From assembly GCA_002402085.1 (NCBI GenBank), contig NVVB01000003.1, positions 55,605 to 65,128 on the forward strand: a stretch of DNA of 9,524 nt, given 5' to 3'. Origin of the DNA: Gammaproteobacteria bacterium (GTDB lineage: Bacteria > Pseudomonadota > Gammaproteobacteria > Pseudomonadales > UBA3067). Shown here one piece after another: positions 1-6,583 of this stretch; the first letter of the stretch is position 1, and each line of letters begins with the position of its first letter. The translations under genes were made by a program, and so were the position numbers. The notes under the pieces were generated by a model. It was not told the origin of the DNA, searched no databases, and worked only from the letters and a program-made list of their open reading frames with translations.

Positions 1-383
1 GGGATTAACTGATAGGGCGAAAGCGTCATTTTTGACGAAGTTCCACCGTTAAATCGACCTGTCTGATCGATCTAATGCATTGGTTTTGATTGGCTATTTA
101 AAATGCCGCCACATGGTCTGCCGTGTCTTATAAGGTTATAGCGTTTCATCTCTGAATTCCGCAACATCAATAATAGTTATAAAAACCATTTAATCAGGAC
201 AAATTAATTCCTTCTAAGGTTAAATTTTTTTCCGTTAAGGCGACTAATATTAATTAGTAGTAGTTCCAAATGGGGCAGTGAGATCAATCTTAATTCGGCG
301 CCTTGGAACGTACCGCATATAGCGAATATTTTGCTTTAGCGCAGAAATTGAAAATCTGTAGATTGTGTAACGGAGTATGATCG
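1..383. other. Gene-free region upstream of cheY, possible regulatory leader
   Basis: No open reading frame of useful length or recognisable product was seen here. The 3' half is AT-rich and contains the elements that stand out: a sigma-28-like pair of boxes (221-247), a 6-4-6 dyad ACTAATATTAATTAGT (243-258), and a 7-bp inverted repeat, GTTCCAA (263-269) with TTGGAAC (303-309), that could form a long-loop stem in the mRNA leader. A small dyad AATCT-GT-AGATT lies at 353-364 just before the cheY ribosome binding site. A short stem CGTCA-TTTT-TGACG lies at 24-37 without a following T tract. If bases 2-52 are the tail of an upstream gene (16 codons ending in TAA), I cannot recognise it. Confidence 0.5.
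221..247 (+). promoter_or_regulatory. Candidate sigma-28 (FliA) promoter for the che genes
   Basis: TAAATTTT at 221-228 matches the enterobacterial FliA -35 box TAAAGTTT at 7 of 8 positions. After exactly 11 bases, GCGACTAA at 240-247 matches the -10 box GCCGATAA at 5 of 8. The spacing is the canonical one, and chemotaxis genes are a usual FliA target, which favours the call. The -10 match is poor and the region is AT-rich, so a chance match is quite possible. Transcription would start near 255, giving a leader of about 130 nt before cheY. Confidence 0.3.
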
Positions 384-749
384 ATGACCAAAATCCTGGC
401 AGTAGATGATTCCACTTCTATGCGCCAAATGGTGAGTTTCACCTTAAAAGGCGCCGGCTACGAAGTGATTGAAGCCGCGGATGGACAGGAAGCATTCGAC
501 TTGGCAAAGCAGGGCAAAGTGGATCTGGTGTTATCGGATGTCAATATGCCAATCATGGATGGTATTACCTTGATTAAAGAATTGAGGGGCTTGAGCGACT
601 ATAAATTTGTGCCCATGTTAATGCTCACGACTGAATCGGCTTCTGATAAAAAATCTGAGGGCAAAGCCGCCGGTGCGACGGGCTGGATTGTTAAACCGTT
701 TAACCCTGATCAGCTATTGAGCACTATTAAAAAGGTCTTGGATATCTAA
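384..749 (+). CDS. cheY: Chemotaxis response regulator CheY
   Basis: This is a 121-residue stand-alone receiver domain, the usual length for CheY. It takes phosphate from CheA and, in the canonical pathway, binds the flagellar switch protein FliM; in secondary clusters the output may differ. Visible signature residues are the acidic pair D8/D9, the phosphoacceptor D53 in LSDVNMP, the switch threonine T83 and the conserved lysine K105 in IVKPF. The position equivalent to E. coli Tyr106 is Trp (W102), a common variant in non-enteric CheYs. The start is supported by a GGAG ribosome binding site at 372-375, 8 bases upstream. No DNA-binding or enzymatic output domain follows. It is the first gene of the block, followed after 79 bp by cheA, so it is very probably the cognate regulator of that kinase. 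Confidence 0.95.
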   Translation: MTKILAVDDSTSMRQMVSFTLKGAGYEVIEAADGQEAFDLAKQGKVDLVLSDVNMPIMDGITLIKELRGLSDYKFVPMLMLTTESASDKKSEGKAAGATGWIVKPFNPDQLLSTIKKVLDI

Positions 750-828
750 GATCGTAACCTTCAGTGGTCTTGTTTTGTGAGGCCTGTGGGTTATTGCGGG
801 CAAAGGAATTCGAAGTTAGGACGTAACT

Positions 829-2955
829 ATGAGTATCGATTTAAGCCAGTTCCATGAAGTGTTTTTTGAGGAAAGTTTTGAAGGTCTGGATACCATGGAA
901 AACGGTTTGCTGGCCTTAAGCCCTGGTAGTGAAGACGACGAATCGATTAATGAAATCTTCAGGGCGGCACACTCGATTAAGGGCGGTGCGGGTACCTTTG
1001 GTTTTAGTGTTGTTTCTGATTTTACCCATGACCTAGAAACGCTGCTTGATGAGATGCGTGAAGGCATTCGCGCGGTCTCCCAAGATCTTGTCGATTTAAT
1101 GTTAAGGGCTGTGGATTGCTTGCGAGAAATGCTTGAAAGCTTTCGCGCTAAAAACGAGCCAGATCTAGACGTTTCGAAGCGCTTAACCGCGGAATTCGAA
1201 AAAGTACTTGGTCAGGAGCCGAGTGTAGAGGCTGTGCCCAGTGTTGATGCGCCTCCGCTCGATGACAGCATACACCGTTGGCATGTGTATTTTAAACCTG
1301 ATAACGATGTATTGCGTACCGGTAACGAACCCTACCGCATGTTTCGAGAGCTACAAGGCAGCGATGGAGTTAAAGACTTTAAAGTCGAAGCCGTGCTGGG
1401 CAGCGTGCCGGTCTTTGGTGAATGGCATCCTGAGGAATGTTATTTAGCGTGGGATATCTACATAAAAGGCAACGTTTCTAAAGAAGAAATTGAATGTGTT
1501 TTCGAATGGGTCATTGATGATGCAGAATTAAAAATTAATGATCTTTCAACTGCGCAGGGCCAGAGCCAATCGCCTAACCTTGGTGACGATTTTACGCCAG
1601 CGGAGCCCCCTGTTGTTGATGCTTCTGCTGATGTAGTGGTACTCACGCCACCCGTTGAAGAACCCAGTAAGCCCATTGATGTTGTTAATGCCGCGAGTCC
1701 CGAGCCGAAAAAAGAAAAGGCGTCCAAAGAGTCTGCCTCCATTCGGGTGGGCATTGATAAGGTAGATGAATTAATTAATATGGTAGGGGAGTTGGTGATC
1801 ACCCAATCCATGCTCGGTCAATTGGGCAAAGAGTTCACCATGGATAGACTCGATGACTTGGTCACAGGGCTGTCTCAGCTGGAACACAACACGCGTGAAC
1901 TGCAAGAAAGCGTGATGAAAATTCGCATGTTACCGATTAGTTTTGCCTTCAGTCGGTTTCCCCGTTTAGTGCGTGATATTGGTCAGCAACTAGATAAGAA
2001 AGTGCAATTGTTGTTGCTCGGGGAGCAAACCGAACTAGATAAAACCGTGATGGAAAAGATTGGTGATCCGCTGACCCATCTTGTCCGTAACAGTTTGGAC
2101 CATGGCTTGGAGCCCCCAGCAGAACGTCTAGCCGCAGGCAAGCCAGAGGTCGGCCAATTAACCTTGAATGCCTTCCATCAAGGCGGCAATATTGTCATTG
2201 AAGTAAAGGATGATGGTCGCGGACTTAATACCGATAAAATATATGAAAAGGCTAAAGAGAAGGGCCTAGTGGGCCCTGATGAAGTGCTCACCGCTGAGCG
2301 TATCAATGATTTGATTTTCATGGCCGGATTTTCTACTGCTGATGCAGTCAGTGATTTATCCGGTCGTGGGGTTGGCATGGATGTGGTGCGACGTAATATA
2401 CAAAGCTTGAATGGCAGTGTGGAAGTGGAGTCGTTTGCGGGCAAGGGCTCAGTGTTTACCATTCGCTTGCCGTTGACCTTGGCTATTTTGGACGGCCAGT
2501 TAGTTCGGATCGGCGAAGAAACCTACATTTTCCCCTTAGTCTCCATCGTAGAATCCATTCAAGTCAATGAGAATAATATCAATTACGTAGCGGGACAATG
2601 CGAAGTGTATCGTTTACGGGCGGAGAATATTCCTATTCTTAAATTGTATGAACTTTTTGATACTGAAGTAGAAAGTAAAGTCTTGCACAACAGTTTAATG
2701 GTGGTAGTGGAAAGTGGTGGCGCCAAAGTGGGGATCATAGTCGATGAGCTATTGGATCAACAACAAGTGGTGATCAAAAGTCTAGAAACCAATTACGAAA
2801 AGGTCGAAGGCGTATCCGGCGCGACTATTTTAGGTAATGGTACGGTCGCATTGATCGCCGATGTCAATGGCATTATTCAGATGGCAAGTCGTAAGTATGA
2901 ACGAGCCATTGAGCATCTTCATGCTACTGATCAAGCGGGAAGTAAAGCTGCATAG
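829..2955 (+). CDS. cheA: Chemotaxis histidine kinase CheA
   Basis: CheA is the soluble kinase that autophosphorylates at receptor-CheW arrays and passes phosphate to CheY and CheB. At 708 residues it has the full domain order. P1 (Hpt) is residues 1 to about 125, with phospho-histidine H48 in AAHSIKGGAG. A P2-like response-regulator docking domain spans about 148-240 and is recognisable by RTGNEP and PEECYLAWD; it resembles the P2 type of alphaproteobacterial and Pseudomonas Che2-type CheAs rather than that of E. coli. A Pro/Glu-rich linker (about 241-300) precedes P3, the dimerisation helices beginning IRVGIDKVDELINMVGEL. The P4 ATPase has its N-box around N421 (HLVRNSLDHG), its G1 box DDGRG at 461-465 and its G2 box GRGVGMD at 512-518. 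P5, the CheW-like domain, is about 550-690. The ribosome binding site TAGGA at 817-821 supports the start. It sits between cheY and cheW. Confidence 0.97.
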   Translation: MSIDLSQFHEVFFEESFEGLDTMENGLLALSPGSEDDESINEIFRAAHSIKGGAGTFGFSVVSDFTHDLETLLDEMREGIRAVSQDLVDLMLRAVDCLREMLESFRAKNEPDLDVSKRLTAEFEKVLGQEPSVEAVPSVDAPPLDDSIHRWHVYFKPDNDVLRTGNEPYRMFRELQGSDGVKDFKVEAVLGSVPVFGEWHPEECYLAWDIYIKGNVSKEEIECVFEWVIDDAELKINDLSTAQGQSQSPNLGDDFTPAEPPVVDASADVVVLTPPVEEPSKPIDVVNAASPEPKKEKASKESASIRVGIDKVDELINMVGELVITQSMLGQLGKEFTMDRLDDLVTGLSQLEHNTRELQESVMKIRMLPISFAFSRFPRLVRDIGQQLDKKVQLLLLGEQTELDKTVMEKIGDPLTHLVRNSLDHGLEPPAERLAAGKPEVGQLTLNAFHQGGNIVIEVKDDGRGLNTDKIYEKAKEKGLVGPDEVLTAERINDLIFMAGFSTADAVSDLSGRGVGMDVVRRNIQSLNGSVEVESFAGKGSVFTIRLPLTLAILDGQLVRIGEETYIFPLVSIVESIQVNENNINYVAGQCEVYRLRAENIPILKLYELFDTEVESKVLHNSLMVVVESGGAKVGIIVDELLDQQQVVIKSLETNYEKVEGVSGATILGNGTVALIADVNGIIQMASRKYERAIEHLHATDQAGSKAA

Positions 2956-3018
2956 AGGAATAGAACGGCACCCAGTTAAAGCAGTGGCGTTTATGTATTT
3001 ACGGGCAGGGTTTAAATC

Positions 3019-3046
3019 GCACGTATTAAAGGGCACGTATTAAAGG
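3019..3046 (+). repeat. Perfect 14-bp tandem duplication covering the cheW ribosome binding site
   Basis: GCACGTATTAAAGG occurs twice head to tail, at 3019-3032 and 3033-3046, without a mismatch. The AAAGG in the second copy (3042-3046) lies 8 bases before the cheW ATG and is the likely Shine-Dalgarno sequence; the first copy places an identical AAAGG 14 bases further upstream. This looks like a recent slippage or replication duplication in the 99-bp cheA-cheW gap. Confidence 0.9.
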
Positions 3047-3054
3047 TTAAAGAT

Positions 3055-3642
3055 ATGGCAACGGGTCAACAAGTTATGAGTGATCAAACGTCTTCTGTCG
3101 AAGATGCCACTATGGCACAAGCAAATGTATTGAATGATGGAACTGATACTCAGCAATACCTCACGTTTATTATGGCCGGTGAAGAATACGGCGTGGATAT
3201 TCTGGCTGTACAGGAGATTCGTGGTTGGGAGGCGCCTACGCCCATTCCCAATTCGCCGAGTCATGTGCGGGGCGTAATTAACTTGAGAGGCACTATTGTG
3301 CCTTTAACGGACCTGCGACAACGGTTTGCGTTGGAGGCGGTAGAATACAGTGCCATTACGGTCGTCATTGTACTCAAGGTGGAGGATGATGAGGGCGGCA
3401 GTAGAATCATGGGGATTGTCGTTGATGCGGTCTCTGACGTCTATAATTTTGCCAATGCGGATATGAAAGATCCCCCAGACTTTGGTCAGCAAGTGAACAC
3501 TGAGTTTATTAAAGGCTTGGTAACCGTGGATGAGAAAATGATTATTCTACTGAATATCAATCGATTGTTAAGTGTTAACGATATTCCTAATTTGAAAGAG
3601 GTTACTGAGAAGCTTCTACAAGGCGGCGCACTTAACGATTAA
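3055..3642 (+). CDS. cheW: Chemotaxis coupling protein CheW
   Basis: CheW bridges chemoreceptors and the P5 domain of CheA in the membrane-associated signalling array. The 195-residue protein has a low-complexity N-terminal extension of about 32 residues, then the CheW double beta-barrel from about YLTFIMAGEEYGVDI (residues 35-49) to the end. Diagnostic features are VQEIRGW, the PIPNSP segment, the VRGVINLRG loop (residues 71-79, containing the receptor-contacting Arg R78) and GIVVDAVSDVY (120-130). CheW proteins are usually 150-170 residues, so the extension makes this one a little long. Internal ATGs at 3076 (M8) and 3112 (M20) could be alternative starts, but only 3055 has a well-placed AAAGG (3042-3046). 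The stop codon lies inside a small dyad ACTTAA-CGA-TTAAGT (3630-3644). In related clusters a receptor gene follows; here none does. Confidence 0.95.
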   Translation: MATGQQVMSDQTSSVEDATMAQANVLNDGTDTQQYLTFIMAGEEYGVDILAVQEIRGWEAPTPIPNSPSHVRGVINLRGTIVPLTDLRQRFALEAVEYSAITVVIVLKVEDDEGGSRIMGIVVDAVSDVYNFANADMKDPPDFGQQVNTEFIKGLVTVDEKMIILLNINRLLSVNDIPNLKEVTEKLLQGGALND

Positions 3643-3681
3643 GTAGGCTGAAAGATAGGCGTCAAATCGCTGCGGGTATTA

Positions 3682-3717
3682 CACTGGATGGCTTGTCAGT
3701 AGATAAGCCATCCAGTG
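3682..3717 (+). other. Strong stem-loop downstream of cheW (13-bp perfect stem)
   Basis: CACTGGATGGCTT (3682-3694) and AAGCCATCCAGTG (3705-3717) are perfect reverse complements separated by 10 bases, and a G-U pair could add one step inside. The right arm is followed by ACCTTTAGCG rather than a T tract, so it does not look like a standard intrinsic terminator. It could be an mRNA-stabilising or processing hairpin at the 3' end of cheYAW, or a terminator of non-standard type. Confidence 0.7.
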
Positions 3718-3731
3718 ACCTTTAGCGATTA

Positions 3732-3773
3732 ATTCGGTTCCTATGATTCGGTTCCTATGATTGGGTTCCTAAG
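3732..3773 (+). repeat. Three tandem 14-bp repeats in the cheW-cheR gap
   Basis: ATTCGGTTCCTATG is present at 3732-3745 and 3746-3759 as identical copies, followed by ATTGGGTTCCTAAG at 3760-3773 with two mismatches. The array sits between the 13-bp stem-loop and the weak terminator-like hairpin. It could be neutral slippage or a set of protein binding sites; the sequence does not decide between these. Confidence 0.9.
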
Positions 3774-3794
3774 GAAGGGCTAAATAGATGCGAT

Positions 3795-3816
3795 CAGAAT
3801 ACCCATTCTGTTTTTT
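3795..3816 (+). terminator. Weak intrinsic terminator or attenuator before cheR
   Basis: CAGAAT (3795-3800) and ATTCTG (3805-3810) form a 6-bp stem around the tetraloop ACCC and are followed directly by six T (3811-3816). The architecture is that of a Rho-independent terminator, but the stem has only two G-C pairs, so termination is likely to be partial. It lies about 85 bases before the likely cheR start, where it could reduce cheRDB transcription relative to cheYAW. Confidence 0.45.
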
Positions 3817-3899
3817 AAATCAGTATCATTTGCGTGTATGCCTTTTTGCACGGGTATTTTTCCGTAACCAGGTTGTCGCATTCTAAAAATGATTATGAT

Positions 3900-4775
3900 A
3901 TGGCAGTGCCGATGACCAATCCAGAAAAAGCTGTATTGAGTCGTGTTAAGGAATTCCGCATGACGGATGGGGATTTTGCGCGGATTCAAAAATACGCCAT
4001 GGAACATACCGGTATTTCGCTTTCGGGACAGAAAAAGGAAATGATCTATAGCCGTTTGGCTAAACGAATTCGGCTCCTTAAATTAGAAGATTTTTCAACC
4101 TATTGTGATTTGCTCAGTGATCATTCGGAGCAGGAAATAAGCAATTTCGTCAATGCGATTACGACTAATTTAACGTCATTCTTTCGCGAAGAACACCACT
4201 TTGAATTCTTAAAGGAAACGGTTGTCCGGGACCTAAAAGAATGGCATCAAACTGACGGTAAAGTGCGTGTTTGGTCCGCAGGTTGCTCCACTGGTGAGGA
4301 ACCCTATTCGATTGCTATTGCTTTATCGGAAGCGATGTTAAACGGCGCTCAGTGGGATATTAAAGTATTGGCCACGGATCTAGATACCTGTGTACTAAAG
4401 CATGGTAGCGATGGTGTGTATGACGTCGAGCGCCTTGAAGACGTGCCTGAGCGGCGAGTACGACGTTTTTTTAGGCACGGTAGGAAAGAGAATTCGAACA
4501 AAGTGTACGTTAAAGACTGTGTTCGAAATATGATTAGTTTTAAACAACTTAATCTGATGAAAGATTGGCCCATGCGGGGAAAGTTTGACGTAATTTTCTG
4601 TCGTAATGTCGTGATTTATTTCGACAAGCCGACACAACGAATATTATTCGATCGCTACGCCAATGCGTTACGCAGTGGCGGGTATTTATTTATAGGTCAT
4701 TCTGAAAACTTAAACGGGGTGTCAGATCGATTCGAGTCACTGGGACGTACTATCTACCGGAAAGGACTCGATTGA
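3900..4775 (+). CDS. cheR: Chemoreceptor glutamate methyltransferase CheR
   Basis: CheR transfers methyl groups from S-adenosylmethionine to receptor glutamates, opposing CheB during adaptation. Numbered from the ATG at 3900 (291 residues), it has an N-terminal helical domain (about 20-95, ending in TNLTSFFRE at 89-97). The SAM-binding Rossmann domain follows, with WSAGCSTGEEPYS (125-137), ATDLD (158-162), FCRNVVIYFD (233-242) and GHSENL (266-271). The reading frame is open from an ATG at 3834. I prefer 3900 (or 3912) because the segment EF.MT..DF at about 18-26 is typically present in CheR proteins of this type. The only start with a good ribosome binding site is the internal ATG at 3960 (AAGGA at 3948-3952, 7 bases away), which would give 271 residues and keep all catalytic motifs. 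The stop overlaps the cheD start. No tetratricopeptide or other extension is present. Confidence 0.93.
   Translation: MAVPMTNPEKAVLSRVKEFRMTDGDFARIQKYAMEHTGISLSGQKKEMIYSRLAKRIRLLKLEDFSTYCDLLSDHSEQEISNFVNAITTNLTSFFREEHHFEFLKETVVRDLKEWHQTDGKVRVWSAGCSTGEEPYSIAIALSEAMLNGAQWDIKVLATDLDTCVLKHGSDGVYDVERLEDVPERRVRRFFRHGRKENSNKVYVKDCVRNMISFKQLNLMKDWPMRGKFDVIFCRNVVIYFDKPTQRILFDRYANALRSGGYLFIGHSENLNGVSDRFESLGRTIYRKGLD
3948..3962 (+). promoter_or_regulatory. Ribosome binding site and alternative cheR start
   Basis: AAGGA at 3948-3952 lies 7 bases before an in-frame ATG at 3960. The upstream in-frame ATGs (3834, 3900, 3912) have no convincing Shine-Dalgarno sequence. This site may therefore be the true or a secondary cheR start; alternatively it is a chance match inside the coding sequence for KEF. 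Confidence 0.4.
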
Positions 4776-5455
4776 TGAGTATTAAAGCGCATGTTGCGAA
4801 TCATTACGTTCGAACCGGATTGCCTCCTGCGCTGCCTGAGTTTACTCATGTCAATCGATACTTCGACCCGAAACAGAAAGTATTCGCAGCGAAAATTATG
4901 CCGGGTGAATTTTACGTCAGTCTACACGGTGAAATGATCGTGACCGTATTGGGCTCCTGTGTTGCCGCGTGTATTCGCGATGTTAAATTGGGCATTGGCG
5001 GAATGAATCACTTTATGTTGCCAGTAGAGAGAATGCAAGGCGTGTCTTTAAACACGAACTCAAAGACAAAATCAGATGTGTTTACGGATTCCGCGCGCTA
5101 TGGCAATTGGGCCATGGAGTTCTTGATTAATACCATTCTAAAGCAAGGGGGTAAGAAAGAAAATCTTGAGGTCAAGTTGTTCGGTGGCGGCAATGTTTTG
5201 GATGCGATTCGAACGGTAGACGTGGGCAGAGACAATATTGAATTTGTTCAAGGCTATTTAAAGGCTGAAAACTTAGCGTTGGCTGCCAGTGATTTGGGGG
5301 ATGATTGCCCGCGTAAGGTGCTGTATTTCGCTGACACGGGATCGGTTAAAATAAAACGTATGCACAGAACTCACAATGACACGGTACAAGAACGAGAAGC
5401 GCAATATGTTAAAGGCTTGGAAAAAGGTAGTGCGGGTGATATAGATATTTTCTAG
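4775..5455 (+). CDS. cheD: Chemoreceptor glutamine deamidase CheD
   Basis: CheD deamidates specific glutamines of chemoreceptors to glutamates, creating or adjusting methylation sites; in some species it also interacts with CheC or CheY. The protein is 226 residues. The catalytic cysteine is C62 in LGSCVAAC and the catalytic histidine is H79 in GGMNHFMLP, with T57 near the expected threonine. Further family motifs are KLFGGGNV (134-141) and the C-terminal ADTGSVKIKRM. The N-terminal 35-40 residues precede the conserved core. The chosen ATG at 4775 shares its A with the TGA stop of cheR, a TGATG junction typical of translational coupling, and has AAAGGA at 4761-4766. A TTG one codon earlier is less likely. 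CheD spacing with cheR upstream and cheB 45 bp downstream makes a receptor-modification trio. Confidence 0.95.
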   Translation: MSIKAHVANHYVRTGLPPALPEFTHVNRYFDPKQKVFAAKIMPGEFYVSLHGEMIVTVLGSCVAACIRDVKLGIGGMNHFMLPVERMQGVSLNTNSKTKSDVFTDSARYGNWAMEFLINTILKQGGKKENLEVKLFGGGNVLDAIRTVDVGRDNIEFVQGYLKAENLALAASDLGDDCPRKVLYFADTGSVKIKRMHRTHNDTVQEREAQYVKGLEKGSAGDIDIF

Positions 5456-5500
5456 CGAAACTATTTGTTCAAAAATATGTAGCGGAATGTTTTAACTATT

Positions 5501-6583
5501 ATGTCCAAATCGATTAAAGTATTAATTGTTGATGACTCAGCTCTGATTCGAAAGATGCTTAAAGAAATTATTAGTCATGCGCCTGATATGGAAGTGGTGG
5601 GCACCGCGTCGGACCCACTTATCGCACGAGAAAAAATTAAGCGGCTGCATCCCGATGTACTGACCTTGGATATTGAAATGCCTAAAATGGATGGCATTTC
5701 ATTTCTAAAGAAAATTATGAGCCTGCGTCCTATGCCGGTGATCATGATTTCGACCCTTACAGAGAAAGGTGCGCAGGTTACGATGGATGCGCTGGCCATT
5801 GGTGCGTTTGATTTTATTGCAAAACCGCAAGTCAATGATGAAGCCGAATTGCTTGATTATGAGCAAGAAATTGTAGAGAAAATTCGCGCTGCTGCGACAT
5901 CCAATATCGCTAAGGTTGAGCGAAGTACTTTCAGAGATAGCAAGCCTGCTGCCACTAGTCTATACGACAACTTTGTCCCCTATAAAAATTTTATAGCAAC
6001 GATTGGGGCATCCACTGGCGGTACTGAAGCGATTAAAGAGGTCTTGTCGGCGTTGCCGGCCAATTGCCCGCCCATTGTTATAGCGCAACATATTCCCGAG
6101 AGCTTTAGTCATTCCTTCGCGCGTAGGTTAGACCTATGCTGTGCTATGAATGTACACGAAGCAATGCATGGTGAACGGATAAAATCAGGCAATGTCTACA
6201 TCGCCCCAGGAGGCCAGCACCTGTATGTTAAACGAGACGGTACTGGCTGTGTTTGTCAGTTGAGTGGTGGGGTGCTGGTCAATCGCCATCGCCCGTCGGT
6301 GGATGTTTTGTTTGCGTCGGTGGCCGAAGTTTATGGGAGGCGATCGTGTGCAGCATTGTTAACCGGTATGGGCGCAGATGGGGCCAAGGGGCTGTTGCAA
6401 CTCAAACAGGCCGGCGCGCATACAATGGTTCAGGATCAAGCCACCAGTGTTGTATGGGGTATGCCTGGCGTGGCCGTGTCAATGATGGCCCATAACGAAC
6501 AGTTGCCTTTGGATAAAGTGGCGAAATCGATTCTTTATCAGAGTGGTAAGGCGGAGTCTGGCAAAGCGCTTCTGAAGGGTTAG
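5501..6583 (+). CDS. cheB: Receptor methylesterase/deamidase response regulator CheB
   Basis: CheB hydrolyses methyl-glutamates on receptors (and can deamidate glutamines), with activity raised by phosphorylation from CheA. It is 360 residues, a normal length. The N-terminal receiver (about 5-125) has the acidic pair D11/D12, phosphoacceptor D57 in LTLDIEMP, T85 and K108 in IAKPQ. A linker of about 40 residues leads to the esterase domain (about 163-350), whose catalytic triad is S171 in GASTGG, H197 in AQHIP and D293 in GMGADGAKG. These match E. coli S164, H190 and D286 with a constant offset of seven. The ATG has only a weak, distant purine stretch (GGAA at 5484-5487), so expression may depend on translation from cheD. 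It is the last gene of the chemotaxis block, and no clear terminator follows. Confidence 0.97.
   Translation: MSKSIKVLIVDDSALIRKMLKEIISHAPDMEVVGTASDPLIAREKIKRLHPDVLTLDIEMPKMDGISFLKKIMSLRPMPVIMISTLTEKGAQVTMDALAIGAFDFIAKPQVNDEAELLDYEQEIVEKIRAAATSNIAKVERSTFRDSKPAATSLYDNFVPYKNFIATIGASTGGTEAIKEVLSALPANCPPIVIAQHIPESFSHSFARRLDLCCAMNVHEAMHGERIKSGNVYIAPGGQHLYVKRDGTGCVCQLSGGVLVNRHRPSVDVLFASVAEVYGRRSCAALLTGMGADGAKGLLQLKQAGAHTMVQDQATSVVWGMPGVAVSMMAHNEQLPLDKVAKSILYQSGKAESGKALLKG

Noticed and set aside
24..37. Hairpin CGTCA-TTTT-TGACG as a terminator of an upstream gene
   Set aside because: Stem of only 5 bp and no T tract after it.
2..52. Open frame of 16 codons ending in TAA at the window start, possibly the tail of an upstream gene
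   Set aside because: Too short to recognise; a chance frame of this length is common, and no terminator follows it.
3630..3644. Dyad ACTTAA-CGA-TTAAGT over the cheW stop as a terminator
   Set aside because: AT-rich 6-bp stem with no T tract; likely chance.
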